DNA from: Chitinophaga polysaccharea
GTDB lineage: Bacteria > Bacteroidota > Bacteroidia > Chitinophagales > Chitinophagaceae
DNA length: 64,000 nucleotides
Direction of reading: 5' to 3'
NCBI RefSeq assembly: GCF_902150045.1
Contig: NZ_CABFVU010000004.1
Location: forward strand, 1-64,000
A model generated the notes under the pieces. The model was not told the DNA's origin, did no database searches, and saw nothing but the letters and a program-made list of their open reading frames with translations. How positions within the stretch are numbered: the first letter of the stretch is position 1; every line of letters starts with the position of its first letter. Both the position numbers and the translations under genes were made by a program. Positions 36,043 to 45,089 of this stretch are shown here, one piece after another.

Positions 36043-37032
36043 TTGATAAGCGGCAATTCGTATAGTGACCAGGAGCTGATTAGTCTGCTGAAGCGAGGTG
36101 ATGTGGCTGCATTTGATCTGCTTTACACCCGTCATTGGCCTGGTATGTACCAGGCGGCCGCCATTGATGACGCGTGGGAATTCAAAGCAACCCGTAAGAA
36201 TGAAATGGGAGCAGCATTTGCCGCTATGGGCTATCCGGGCTATTTAAGCAGTTATGCACAATTGCTGTTCAACGATAAAGAATACGATTCAGCACTGGTA
36301 TACCTTAAACGTGCTGAACAAGCGGAAACGCCGGTAAGACCCCAGGTAAACGAAATGTATGCAAAGGTGCTCCTCGCGAAAGGTGATTATAATGGGGCAT
36401 ACACCCGCATGAGTGAAATTGCAGCACAGGGAAAACTGAACAGCAGTAACAAAGAATTGCTGGCCGCCGCTTATGCCAAAGTCCGCAACAACAATAACCT
36501 GGAAGGTTATATAGACTCACTGAAAAGTGGGTTGGATGTGAAAATGCGCGAGGAGTTTGCGAAGCAGATCATTACAGAACCGGCTCCCGGATTCACCTTG
36601 AAGGATGTAGATGGTAACACTGTGTCCCTGGCAGATTACAAAGGGAAAACAATTGTACTGGATTTCTGGGCCACCTGGTGCGGGCCATGTAAAGCATCAT
36701 TCCCTGCCATGAAGAAAGCAATGGAAAAGTATAAGAGCGATCCTAATGTGAAATTCCTGTTTGTGCACACCTGGGAAAAAGAAACAGATGCAACCGCTAA
36801 GGCTAAGAAATTTGTTACAGGTAACAACTATCCGTTTGAAGTGCTGATGGATTTGAAAGATCCTGAAACCGGTGTGAATAAAGTGGTAGACAGCTATAAA
36901 GTAAAAGGCATTCCAACCAAGTTTGTGATTGATGGAAAAGGCAATATCAGGTTCCGTTTCACCGGATTTAGTGGTGGCGATGATGCAGCTGTGGCGGAGG
37001 TGTCGGCGATGATTACGCTGGCGAATCAGTAA
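36043..37032 (+). CDS. Chimera: ECF sigma N-terminus fused to TPR-TlpA thioredoxin
   Basis: A 329-codon frame whose first ~36 residues (SGNSYSDQELISLLKRGDVAAF... through GMYQAA) are region 2.1 of a Bacteroidota ECF sigma factor. From ~residue 40 it is the C-terminal part of an unrelated exported thiol-disulfide protein: TPR-like helices (~60-165) and a TlpA/AhpC-type thioredoxin domain (~185-325) with WCGPC (C213, C216) and a GIPTKFVID cis-Pro loop. No signal peptide remains. The only start is TTG 36043; the codon where the sigma ATG is expected (36046) reads ATA. The usual order sigma-FecR-SusC-SusD-TlpA suggests one deletion joined the two ends. Probably a non-functional scar, though the thioredoxin part is intact. 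A terminator follows at 37050. Confidence 0.75.
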   Translation: MISGNSYSDQELISLLKRGDVAAFDLLYTRHWPGMYQAAAIDDAWEFKATRKNEMGAAFAAMGYPGYLSSYAQLLFNDKEYDSALVYLKRAEQAETPVRPQVNEMYAKVLLAKGDYNGAYTRMSEIAAQGKLNSSNKELLAAAYAKVRNNNNLEGYIDSLKSGLDVKMREEFAKQIITEPAPGFTLKDVDGNTVSLADYKGKTIVLDFWATWCGPCKASFPAMKKAMEKYKSDPNVKFLFVHTWEKETDATAKAKKFVTGNNYPFEVLMDLKDPETGVNKVVDSYKVKGIPTKFVIDGKGNIRFRFTGFSGGDDAAVAEVSAMITLANQ

Positions 37033-37049
37033 GAGGGAGTTGTAGATTT

Positions 37050-37084
37050 TAAAAGGGTGTCTTCGTTTGGAGGCACCTTTTTTT
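37050..37084 (+). terminator. Terminator after the sigma-TlpA chimera
   Basis: Imperfect stem AAAAGGGTGTCT...(TTCGTTTGG)...AGGCACCTTTTTTT with a T7 run, 18 bp after the stop at 37032. Confidence 0.75.
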
Positions 37085-37220
37085 GTTGTTTTTTATCTGA
37101 AGTTTTCCAGGTAGATTTTTTTTGATGAATTTTTCTCTTTTTTTGCTAAATTCATTAACACTATAAGTTAATCCAGTTCTACAGTTTCCTATTTCTGATC
37201 ACTTAAATTACTCCTGTCAA

Positions 37221-37544
37221 ATGGCGAAAAGTGAAATTACTGTTCTGGTTGTAGGGATATTGATGATCGTTATTGGTATGGCGTTCCGCATTTACGTCAG
37301 CAGAAATCGTTTTTACAGAAGAGGAGAAGGTGGATTACAACGCTTTAGTTCCTACCGGAAATCTGTAATCATTCCTGCTTTTGAAACAATGCTGAGAATA
37401 ATAGGGACCTTATTGGTGATAGGCGGGCTTTCATTTTGTTTTGCTGTTTGGTATAATTCCCACGGAGTGAAGCGCAACAATTCCAAGAAGATTTCAGATA
37501 CCACTGTTGTTACTGCAAAGAAATCTTCAAAGAAGTCCCGATAG
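37221..37544 (+). CDS. Small two-helix membrane protein, unknown function
   Basis: A 107-residue protein with two hydrophobic segments (residues ~7-27, ITVLVVGILMIVIGMAFRIYV, and ~57-80, ETMLRIIGTLLVIGGLSFCFAVWY) joined by a basic, aromatic loop (RNRFYRRGEGGLQRFSSYRKS). The C-terminal tail is very basic (KRNNSKK... KKSSKKSR). No family is recognised. It has its own flanking intergenic regions, so it looks monocistronic. Confidence 0.65.
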   Translation: MAKSEITVLVVGILMIVIGMAFRIYVSRNRFYRRGEGGLQRFSSYRKSVIIPAFETMLRIIGTLLVIGGLSFCFAVWYNSHGVKRNNSKKISDTTVVTAKKSSKKSR

Positions 37545-37726
37545 GCTGAATTAAGCTATACTTTGGCTCCATAGGGAGCTCCTCCATTTGCAAAGAATAT
37601 TACCTCTTATTCCATATTGGAATTGAAATATACGAGGCTGTTTTGTTTAGCTTAGCTATCAGAAATGGTTAAGTGATCCCAATGTCCGCTTTTTACCTGT
37701 TGTCATAAATTGAATGAAATTTGTCA

Positions 37727-37757
37727 TTTCAGACAAACCGTACAAAAGCTACCTTTG
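37727..37757 (+). promoter_or_regulatory. Candidate Bacteroidota primary-sigma promoter of gap
   Basis: TTTC (37727-37730), 19 bases, TACCTTTG (37750-37757), compared with the known Bacteroidetes consensus TTTG-N19-21-TAnnTTTG: one mismatch in the -33 box and a perfect -7 box. It is 24 bp before the gap ATG. Confidence 0.55.
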
Positions 37758-37781
37758 TCATACAGTATAAAATCAAATAGT

Positions 37782-38780
37782 ATGATAAAAGTTGCAATAA
37801 ACGGATTCGGAAGAATCGGCAGAATGACATTCAGGAAACTGTTTGGTAATAACGAAGTGGAAGTAGTAGCTTTAAACGATTTAAGCACCCCTGAAATGCT
37901 CGCATATTTACTTAAATATGATTCCGTGCATGGCGTATTTCCCAATACCATAAGCAGCACAGAGAAATCACTGACGGTTGATGGAAAAGAGGTAGCGGTA
38001 TATGCAGAAAGAAATCCTGAGAACCTGCCCTGGAAAGAACTGGGGATAGATGTGGTACTGGAATGTACGGGGATCTTTGAATCGAAAGACAAAGCAGCAT
38101 TGCATTTAAGAGCGGGCGCTAAGAAAGTGATCATATCTGCACCTTCCGACAAGGATGTGAAAACGATTGTATACAATGTTAACCACCAGCTGCTGAATAA
38201 AGAAGATGTATTGATCAGCGCGGCATCATGCACTACCAACTGCCTGGCGCCTATGGCTAAAGTATTAAATGACCGTTTCGGCATTATTACCGGCCAGATG
38301 AATACCATTCACGCCTATACTAATTCACAGCCCCTGATGGATACACCTGATCCTAAAAATGGCTTCCGTAAATCGAGAGCAGCGGCCGACAGTATTGTTC
38401 CTTATACCACGGGTGCTGCCAAAGCCATAGGCCTGGTAATACCTGAGCTGAACGGAAAACTGGATGGCGCTTCCCAGCGTGTTCCCGTTCATTCAGGTTC
38501 AGTGGTGGAATTATATACTTTATTGGGTAAAACAACCAGTGAAAAAGAAATAAACGAGGTAATGAAAGGCGCAGCCAACGAATCGTACGGCTATAACGAA
38601 GATCCTATCGTTTCGCAGGATATAGTGGGAATGAGTTATGGTTCCTTGTTCGACGCTACTCAAACCAAAATTACGGGGATAGGGGATAAGCAACTGCTCA
38701 AAACCGTTTCCTGGTACGATAATGAAATGTCATTCGTTTCCCAGTTAACAAGGTTATTGATCAGCTTCGGCAATATATAA
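37782..38780 (+). CDS. gap: Type I glyceraldehyde-3-phosphate dehydrogenase
   Basis: A 332-residue glycolytic GAPDH: glyceraldehyde 3-phosphate + NAD + Pi to 1,3-bisphosphoglycerate. The Rossmann opening is KVAINGFGRIGRMTFR (residues 3-18), NAD specificity is suggested by the acidic VVALNDLSTPEM segment, and the active-site SAASCTTNC gives nucleophile C150. The C-terminal domain has the S-loop (RAAADSIVPYTTGAAKAIG) and WYDNEMSFVSQLTRL. ATG 37782 is chosen because it begins the domain; the frame is open upstream to 37710 without coding character. It converges with the GlxA-type regulator gene, the two stops being 1 bp apart. Confidence 0.95.
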   Translation: MIKVAINGFGRIGRMTFRKLFGNNEVEVVALNDLSTPEMLAYLLKYDSVHGVFPNTISSTEKSLTVDGKEVAVYAERNPENLPWKELGIDVVLECTGIFESKDKAALHLRAGAKKVIISAPSDKDVKTIVYNVNHQLLNKEDVLISAASCTTNCLAPMAKVLNDRFGIITGQMNTIHAYTNSQPLMDTPDPKNGFRKSRAAADSIVPYTTGAAKAIGLVIPELNGKLDGASQRVPVHSGSVVELYTLLGKTTSEKEINEVMKGAANESYGYNEDPIVSQDIVGMSYGSLFDATQTKITGIGDKQLLKTVSWYDNEMSFVSQLTRLLISFGNI

Positions 38781-38781
38781 A

Positions 38782-39765
38782 TCAGGCAAAGCTTTTCCGG
38801 TAGGCAGCCGGAGTGGTATTAAGGTGGCGGTTAAAAAGCCGCCTTAAGCCGTTGGCGTCGCCGGTTCCGCATTCTGCTGCTATTTCTTCGAGGCTTAAAC
38901 GGGTTTCTTCCAGGCGGCGGCGAGCAGCTTCCACCCTGGCTTTTTCAACGAACTTGGCGGGCGTTACCCCCGCCTCCCGGTAAAACACCCGGGAAAAATT
39001 CCGGGCGCTCATGGAGGCCCTGGCTGCCAGTTGTTCAACAGATAGATCTTCGTCCAGGTGTTCCTGGATCCACTGTAAACTATCTTTTACTGGCCTGTAA
39101 TCTGTTTTTTGCGTCATGAGGATATTGCTGAACTGCGACTGGTTGCCGGGCCGTTTCAGGTATAATACCAGGATCCTGGATACCTCAATGGCCACGTCCC
39201 TTCCCAGATCCTCTTCTACCAGCGCCAGTGTAAGATCAATGCCAGTGGATATCCCCGCAGAGGTGTAAATATTTCCCTGTTTGATATAGATGGGGTCTTT
39301 CTCTACCCTGACCAACGGAAATTTCTCGGCCAGTTTATCGTGCAGCTGCCAGTGAGTGGTGGCGCGCCTGCCATCCAGCAGCCCGGTTTCCGCCAGGATA
39401 AAAGCTCCTGCACAAATAGAGGCGATGCGGGTTTTGGGTTTGCTCTTATTGATTTTTTGAATCCATTTCAGTATATGGGCCGGTCCTCCCTTCCTGTATT
39501 CTCCCCTGCCGGCAATGATCACGGTATCTATCGGGTAGCGAATCCCTGAAATACCTCCTTCGCAAATGACAGGCATTCCGGATGAAGTAGGAACAGCCAT
39601 CGTATTATCCATCGATACCAGGTGTGTAGTATAGCATTTATCTTTTGCCTTTCTGTGCCTTGTCATATAGTCGGAGGTTTTGGAAAAAACTTCCAATGGG
39701 CCCGCTACATCTAACAATGAGGTTTGCGGGGGGACGAGTATAACTATATGTCTTGTTTTATCCAT
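38782..39765 (-). CDS. GlxA family transcriptional regulator (DJ-1/PfpI + AraC HTH)
   Basis: A 327-residue regulator. Residues ~7-175 form a DJ-1/PfpI (GATase1-like) sensor domain with HIVILVPPQTSLLDVAGPLEVF and the elbow SICAGAFILAETGLLDGRRATTHW containing C118. Residues ~225-325 are an AraC-type double HTH (LDEDLSVEQLAARASMSARNFSRVFYREAGVTPAKFVEKARVEAARRRLEETRLSLEEIAAECG...). This architecture activates catabolic genes in response to small molecules; the effector is unknown. It is monocistronic on the minus strand, with a long non-coding region upstream. Confidence 0.93.
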   Translation of the reverse strand: MDKTRHIVILVPPQTSLLDVAGPLEVFSKTSDYMTRHRKAKDKCYTTHLVSMDNTMAVPTSSGMPVICEGGISGIRYPIDTVIIAGRGEYRKGGPAHILKWIQKINKSKPKTRIASICAGAFILAETGLLDGRRATTHWQLHDKLAEKFPLVRVEKDPIYIKQGNIYTSAGISTGIDLTLALVEEDLGRDVAIEVSRILVLYLKRPGNQSQFSNILMTQKTDYRPVKDSLQWIQEHLDEDLSVEQLAARASMSARNFSRVFYREAGVTPAKFVEKARVEAARRRLEETRLSLEEIAAECGTGDANGLRRLFNRHLNTTPAAYRKSFA

Positions 39766-41192
39766 GTTGGCTGGAAATGAATATTTTTGTAAAAATAAGA
39801 CATTTTATTTTCAACTGAAAATCAGCATTTGACAGGACTTGGTAATTGCCGATAAAAGCTTATTGAAAGCTATGAAGTGAAGAACGAATTTTATAAAGAG
39901 AGAGAGGTTAGTAGTTCGGGAATAAGGGATAATAGGGACCATAATCCAACACTTAGCCATAGCTTTTCTTTAATAGGAGTAGCTGTAAAGAACAGGTTAT
40001 GATATCCTGCGTGATATTACTTTCGTGTGCCCGTTCCAGTGATTTCAACTATAAGTAAAAAAGCATCGCTCTCGCAGTGCCTTTCAAAATTTAGAGTGTC
40101 CGCTTCAAAAGTGCAGGGAATGTGAATTCATTGGAACCGCTTTTTCACGCGGATTTTGTTTTGCAGCTTTATGAAGAGAATAATACCATAGCAATTATAA
40201 TATAATATATTTATCGTATATATAATTTTAATAGTATTATACTTAGAAAAGCTGTAATTTGCTAAAACAACCGCTCACTACTTTTTTTATCGAAAATATA
40301 GCCACTGATGGTCAATTTTGCTGATGACCGGAATGTTTGAGCGCGTGTACTCACACATATAAATAAAATGATGACAAGCCCTAATACCTGCCTATTAATG
40401 CTTTTTTTTCAACTGACATCGATATAAATTGAATTGCATTAATTGGTGACCTCCAGTCTGCCGGGTTCTGAAAGGAACGGCCATAAAGGAGGAGGAATAA
40501 CCGCGGCAGTGATTACCAGAGCGTGGATTTAAATGAACAAAGCACTGATGAGACCATCTGTGCTTTATAGCTAAAACCATATCTATTTTCATTTTTCTGT
40601 GCCATTAGCGAAATCGCTATTTATTCTATATTGTCCTAAAAGATTAAATAAGGGAGGACAGAGAATTCATGTCTTCCGGATCAAACCAGTTAAAATTGTT
40701 GCCTATGATCTGTCTATTTATGCTACTCATACATTAGATACATCGACATCATTTTTTTACCCAGTATGAATCAAAATTTATCTGTAATTAACAATTAAGT
40801 AATTAAAAAAGACCGGATGAAGAATTACCCCGACCGTTAGTTCAGCTATCGCCGCGTCTGTTGTTATGCAGACAAAACACGGAAATAGCTGGAATTTGTG
40901 GTATCAAATCCACAACTTTTCCCGGTTGATTAAGAATGCGGAGGCGGTAGCACCCCTTTTTGAGCTATCAGGCCGGTATCAAGCATTATCCCTTGTTCTT
41001 TTACCCACGTTATTTAACCTGGTTTTATTAAATTCGAATAGATAATAATTCGTTTATTTGCTAAAACGGGATAGTCATCCGACTATCCCGCATTTTTGTT
41101 TTCTCCATTGCTGAATTGAGCTTACCAGGGATGGCAGCATTGCTGCGAGCTACCTGATCTCATCGTTAACGCCTGAAAATTCGCTTCTGTAA
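39766..41192. other. Long AT-rich non-coding stretch
   Basis: About 1.4 kb with no convincing gene on either strand. It includes an AT-only-like segment around 40190-40250, several short hairpins (for example TTGTGG...CCACAA near 40896-40915) and the orphan terminator at 41067. No tRNA, rRNA or recognised riboswitch was seen. It may hold decayed genes or an unrecognised RNA ending at the terminator. Confidence 0.5.
41067..41097 (+). terminator. Orphan perfect-stem terminator
   Basis: CGGGATAGTC / GACTATCCCG is a perfect 10-bp stem with a 4-nt ATCC loop, followed by CATTTTTG; on the other strand it is followed by TTTT. No gene ends near it on either strand: the nearest stops are 1.3 kb left (GlxA start) and 0.6 kb right. 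Confidence 0.75.
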
Positions 41193-41586
41193 GTTAATAG
41201 GACAACATTAACACCCATTGCTAACGCTGTTGTTACCATCACTGATAGCACCCGGAATGAACGGAGGCAAACATCGACGGATAAAGAGGGCTTCTTCTGC
41301 CTTAAGTTGGATACGGTTTCTACCTACCCAGGTAAAGGGCGGAGAGGACCGGCTATCTGCATGACAATGGAATAGCTGTCGATATCAGTGCACTGGATAG
41401 TAAGGACAGCGCATTTGTATTGGTGAAGCTGGAAATGGCTATTATTCTTAACGAAACACTACTGATCTCAAACATCAATCCAAACGACCTTGAGAATATT
41501 AGCGTTCTCAAAGACGTGGCGGCCGCTTACATATTGGAGCCCGCGCCGGGAACGGTTTTATTGTCATTACTGGAAGGGTGCTATAA
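41193..41586 (+). pseudogene. SusC/TonB-receptor relic in three frames
   Basis: Three consecutive pieces of a SusC-type receptor lie in three different frames. Frame with codons at 41211: TPIANAVVTITDST... STDKEGFFCLKLDT, a carboxypeptidase-regulatory-like domain. Next, frame of 41420: LLISNINPNDLENISVLKDVAAAYI, the plug motif. Then the frame ending at stop 41584: IGARAGNGFIVITGRVL, the continuation YGARG-x-NGVIVIT. At least two frameshifts and a large internal and C-terminal loss (no barrel) make it a dead gene. It marks a lost Sus-type locus next to the terpene cluster. Confidence 0.8.
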
Positions 41587-41676
41587 TGAAAGTTACATCA
41601 TTCTTGAAGCCATGTTCTTCAAACATACGAACTCAAAAGAAAAAGGATCAAACATACTTTTGCTTAACAAATTGCG

Positions 41677-42675
41677 CTATTGATGGATCCATTTATGCTG
41701 CTTCAATGCGCTGACGGCGGGGAAACCGTCTGTACTATTATATCGCGGCAGGTTAAAGGAGATGGATTTCCAGCCGCTTAGGGTCATGCTTATATAGTGT
41801 ACCCGGTTAACTACCGCATCCTGCCAATTGCCAAAATCCGGCAGAAACGACTGAAGATAAATAAATTCCCGCAGGTATTCGCTATGTATGCGCAGATTCT
41901 CCATACAGGCATCTTCGAGCGAAAGGTTGCGATTATGCTGAATTGCCTTTACCAAATTGTAATAGACGCCATCCGTGGCTTCATCTTTTGCTACAGACTG
42001 TACTTCATTAAAGCATACCATCATGCGGATAGCAAGGGACATGAGCCGTTGCATTACCGGGTGATGATGTATTTCATCGGGCAGTGGTTGCCCGGTCTCT
42101 ATGTCCGCCAGCTCAAGGAAAGGACGAAGACAGAGCGAGCTTTCCCTGATGGCCAGGCAGTCTTCTACACTCGGAAAAGCCTTCCTTACCTTATAGATCA
42201 TTTCCTGCTCAAGGCCTGTAAAATAACCGCTGAGGGCAGTCACAAAACGGTGTAATGATTCCGGGGTAAGCAGCGTTAACAATTCTGCCCTCAGCGAAGA
42301 TAATAACCGGCCAAGTGGCAACCCGGAATCCTCTGCGGTTATCTCTCCTTTCAAAATAGCGACCGTATTTTTGTGCACCATGCTTATCTCTTCCGGCGTG
42401 GCTTCTTCGTACATGTCATCGTTATAGAGTGTCCATAGCATAAGCCGGCAAACAGGCTTTAACCGTTCATAGTTTGCAGTGGGAAACCATTGCGAAGCAA
42501 TGTGCGCTGTTTTGGTTTTCTTATACTTTAATCTCGTGGATTCATCATCCTGGTATAGCCAGCGGTACTCATTGTCGATCCACTCATTCTCTGTCAGCTC
42601 CTGGAGCGCCTCAGCAAAGGGGTTCTTCAGCGTCGGGAACGGGTAGCGAAACATGGAAAGTATTTGTTGGCTCAT
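41677..42675 (-). CDS. Class I terpene synthase A
   Basis: A 332-residue bacterial class I terpene cyclase. The metal-binding aspartate motif reads LYNDDMYEE (D86, D87, E90) and the NSE triad is CFNEVQSVAKDE (N223, S227, D231 with Asp replacing the usual Glu). The C-terminal RY pair is in NLPRYNS. Length fits a single alpha-domain sesquiterpene or diterpene synthase. ATG 42675 (MSQQILSMFRYPFP) is preferred to the upstream 42696. It is divergent from terpene synthase B (177-bp shared promoter region) and close to a prenyl diphosphate synthase, so the three form a small terpene cluster. Product cannot be predicted by eye. Confidence 0.88.
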   Translation of the reverse strand: MSQQILSMFRYPFPTLKNPFAEALQELTENEWIDNEYRWLYQDDESTRLKYKKTKTAHIASQWFPTANYERLKPVCRLMLWTLYNDDMYEEATPEEISMVHKNTVAILKGEITAEDSGLPLGRLLSSLRAELLTLLTPESLHRFVTALSGYFTGLEQEMIYKVRKAFPSVEDCLAIRESSLCLRPFLELADIETGQPLPDEIHHHPVMQRLMSLAIRMMVCFNEVQSVAKDEATDGVYYNLVKAIQHNRNLSLEDACMENLRIHSEYLREFIYLQSFLPDFGNWQDAVVNRVHYISMTLSGWKSISFNLPRYNSTDGFPAVSALKQHKWIHQ

Positions 42676-42852
42676 AACCATGAAAATATTTAACAAGTCA
42701 AAAATAATGATGCGTAATGCGAAGCCTTCGCAGAGAAAAATATTCTTAACTATAAATCTGCCTGCATGTGAATTGCAGCCTGCTTAACTAATTTGGACAG
42801 GTGCCATTGGTGAACAAACAACGGATAGGAATTTTCACTAAATATTGAATAC

Positions 42853-43896
42853 ATGAAGAAGCAATTTAATGTACCCATGCCGGTATACCCCTGGTCAACC
42901 GCTCAAAGCCCTTTTGTCGGAAGTCTTTATGAAGAAGAAAGAAATTGGTATGATCAGGACTATCAATTTCTGTCACCAGAGGCGCTGGTAAGCTATCACA
43001 GGCACCGGTTGGTTGATGTTGGTGCTTTTATGGTGCCTACTGTTACCGACCGGAAAAAAGTAATCTCTGTGGCGCGTTTTGTAATTTATATGACAGTAAC
43101 TGACGACTATGCAGAACTTTTACCGGTAAAGGAGATAGCGGCTTTCGGGGACCGGATATTTGAAGTGATGATGGGAGACGATCCCCGTCCGGGTGAAAAA
43201 GGAATATTTCGTCAAATACAAACGAACAGAAAAGAATGGATTGAGTTTGGGATGCCCGACTTCTGGATTGAACGGATCGCCAAAAATTATAAGCACCACT
43301 TTGTTATTGACGGGATCATGGGAGAATCGAAGTATAAGGCCAGTATGGAGGCTCCCCCAATGTCCCTCTTTCATCTGATCCGCGCCAACTCCATAGGCAT
43401 GATACCATTTGTTGACCAGATATGTCCTTTGATTGGTTTTGCTTTACCTGACGATATTTATAATCATACCATTATCCAGCGTCTGGTCTTACTGCAGTCA
43501 ATCATTGTTGCGCTTCAGAACGATTTTGCAACTATTGGGAAAGAGCTATCGATAGAATCAGAATTTCTTAACAGCATCATATTATTACAACGTCACCATA
43601 AAATATCTTTTGATGAAGCCTGTACAGAGGCAATGAGGGTCCATGACGAGTTTGTAGACGAATTTGTAACATTATCAAACCATCTGCCGGATTTTAGCCC
43701 CTACCAAAAACAGACAGAAGATTTTATTTACCACATAAAACAAATGATCAGCGGTTTAAATGATTGGTATTATAAAAGCGGAACGGGCAGATATGACCCC
43801 GGGGCATTTCCTGTGCCGCCAAATGGGAAAGGCGAGACGCTGGAAAGGGTAGAGATCAAGCATTTTCAGGCTAATCGGGAGGACAAGCTGAAATGA
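42853..43896 (+). CDS. Class I terpene synthase B
   Basis: A 347-residue class I terpene cyclase. The aspartate motif is VTDDYAELL (D84, D85, E88) and the NSE triad is QNDFATIGKE (N223, T227, E231). The diphosphate-sensing RY pair is in GTGRYDPG near the C-terminus. It is only distantly similar to synthase A although both have their NSE motif at the same residue number. It reads away from synthase A and toward the prenyl diphosphate synthase 182 bp downstream; an inverted repeat GCCTGGTTT / AAACCAGGC (43951-43989) lies in that gap, without a T-run. Confidence 0.88.
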   Translation: MKKQFNVPMPVYPWSTAQSPFVGSLYEEERNWYDQDYQFLSPEALVSYHRHRLVDVGAFMVPTVTDRKKVISVARFVIYMTVTDDYAELLPVKEIAAFGDRIFEVMMGDDPRPGEKGIFRQIQTNRKEWIEFGMPDFWIERIAKNYKHHFVIDGIMGESKYKASMEAPPMSLFHLIRANSIGMIPFVDQICPLIGFALPDDIYNHTIIQRLVLLQSIIVALQNDFATIGKELSIESEFLNSIILLQRHHKISFDEACTEAMRVHDEFVDEFVTLSNHLPDFSPYQKQTEDFIYHIKQMISGLNDWYYKSGTGRYDPGAFPVPPNGKGETLERVEIKHFQANREDKLK

Positions 43897-44078
43897 TAGC
43901 CTGGTGCGTGTTGTACTGTTAAAAACGGCTGACGAAGCACCTCATTCTGTGCCTGGTTTGGGCCGGCGCACCCCTCTGATAAACCAGGCCGCCGGAGCAC
44001 ATGTGATGACGGGAAACGCCTGAACACAGGGGCTTTTGCCGTCTCATTTATTACCGGACTATTGATAAATAACAACAT

Positions 44079-45050
44079 ATGAATTCCCTCAATGACCTGA
44101 TAGGACAGTATAACGCACGGTGCAGCCAGCTCAACTTTCCGGAGGAACCTCATAACCTCTATAGCGCCACCCGTTATTTTTTAGAAGGAGGTGGAAAAAG
44201 AATCCGGCCTGTATTATGTCTTTTGGGAAACGAGCTGTTTGGGGACATTCACCAGGATAGCTTTCATGCAGGCAACGCCATTGAATTATTTCATAATTGT
44301 TCTTTGGTACACGATGATATTATGGACCATTCTCCCTTACGGCGTGGCAAACCAACAATACATGTCAAATATAATATACCCACGGCAATACTGACAGGAG
44401 ATGTTCTTTTGGTCAATGCTTTCCAACACATTAGTAATGTGCAGGAGCAATACAAACAGCAAATACATGCGCTATTCTCTGCAACCATACTTCAAATTTG
44501 CGAAGGACAGCAAATGGATGTTGATTTTGAAAAAATGGACCTGGACCAGATTAGCTTTCCGGGCTACCTGAAAATGATCATCCTTAAAACATCTGTTTTG
44601 CTGGCTGCCAGCATCAAAATAGGAGCAACCATTGGCGGAGCAGATCTACAGCAACAAGCCTATCTCTACGACTTTGGTAAAAATCTTGGTATTGCTTTTC
44701 AGATACAGGATGATTACCTGGACGCTTTTGGCGAACCGTCTGTAACCGGTAAGCAACCTGGTGGCGACATCCTGGAAAATAAGAAAACGGCATTATTGAT
44801 TAAAGCCTGGGAAAGGAGTACTTCCGTACAAAAAAAAGAATTACTGAACGCCATGTCGAAAAATGAAGGCGAGAGAGTAGCAGCAGTATTAGAGATTTAC
44901 AAAGACTGCAAAGTAGACGAATGGGCAACCGGCAAAGTTTCGCAATATACTGCAATGGCTTTCAATTGCCTGGATATGGTGGACGTACCATTCAAGCGGA
45001 AAGAAAACCTTCTTGCGCTCACCAATAAATTGCTGGTGCGCCAGTCCTGA
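44079..45050 (+). CDS. Polyprenyl (farnesyl/geranylgeranyl) diphosphate synthase
   Basis: A 323-residue trans-isoprenyl diphosphate synthase making the allylic substrate for the terpene cyclases. Visible motifs: GGGKRIRP (37-44), first Asp-rich motif LVHDDIMDHSPLRRGKPT (D79, D80, D83) and second Asp-rich motif IQDDYLDAFG (D211, D212, D215). Residues before the first motif are small or polar (HNCSLVH), leaving chain length open between C15 and C20 or longer. It is in the same orientation as terpene synthase B and probably belongs to the same biosynthetic unit. Confidence 0.9.
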   Translation: MNSLNDLIGQYNARCSQLNFPEEPHNLYSATRYFLEGGGKRIRPVLCLLGNELFGDIHQDSFHAGNAIELFHNCSLVHDDIMDHSPLRRGKPTIHVKYNIPTAILTGDVLLVNAFQHISNVQEQYKQQIHALFSATILQICEGQQMDVDFEKMDLDQISFPGYLKMIILKTSVLLAASIKIGATIGGADLQQQAYLYDFGKNLGIAFQIQDDYLDAFGEPSVTGKQPGGDILENKKTALLIKAWERSTSVQKKELLNAMSKNEGERVAAVLEIYKDCKVDEWATGKVSQYTAMAFNCLDMVDVPFKRKENLLALTNKLLVRQS

Positions 45051-45089
45051 GTAATTCAAAAAAAGCAACACATTTTATTATGTTTAGGT

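Noticed and set aside
37058..37064. GGTGTCT downstream of the sigma-TlpA chimera as an ECF -10 box.
   Set aside because: It is one arm of a rho-independent terminator and has no GGCGGTA 12 bases upstream.
40395..40592. A 65-codon minus-strand frame in the long non-coding stretch.
   Set aside because: Composition is not protein-like, there is no recognisable domain and no promoter or partner gene.
39766..41192. CRISPR array, tRNA or riboswitch in the long gap.
   Set aside because: No regularly spaced direct repeats, no tRNA-like T-loop/acceptor pairing and no known riboswitch core were found by eye.
41420..41683. An 87-codon frame as a hypothetical protein.
   Set aside because: Its informative part is the SusC plug motif; the continuation lies in another frame, so it is part of the pseudogene.
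43951..43989. Inverted repeat GCCTGGTTT / AAACCAGGC as a terminator of terpene synthase B.
   Set aside because: The loop is 21 nt and no T-run follows; it is noted only as a weak structure.
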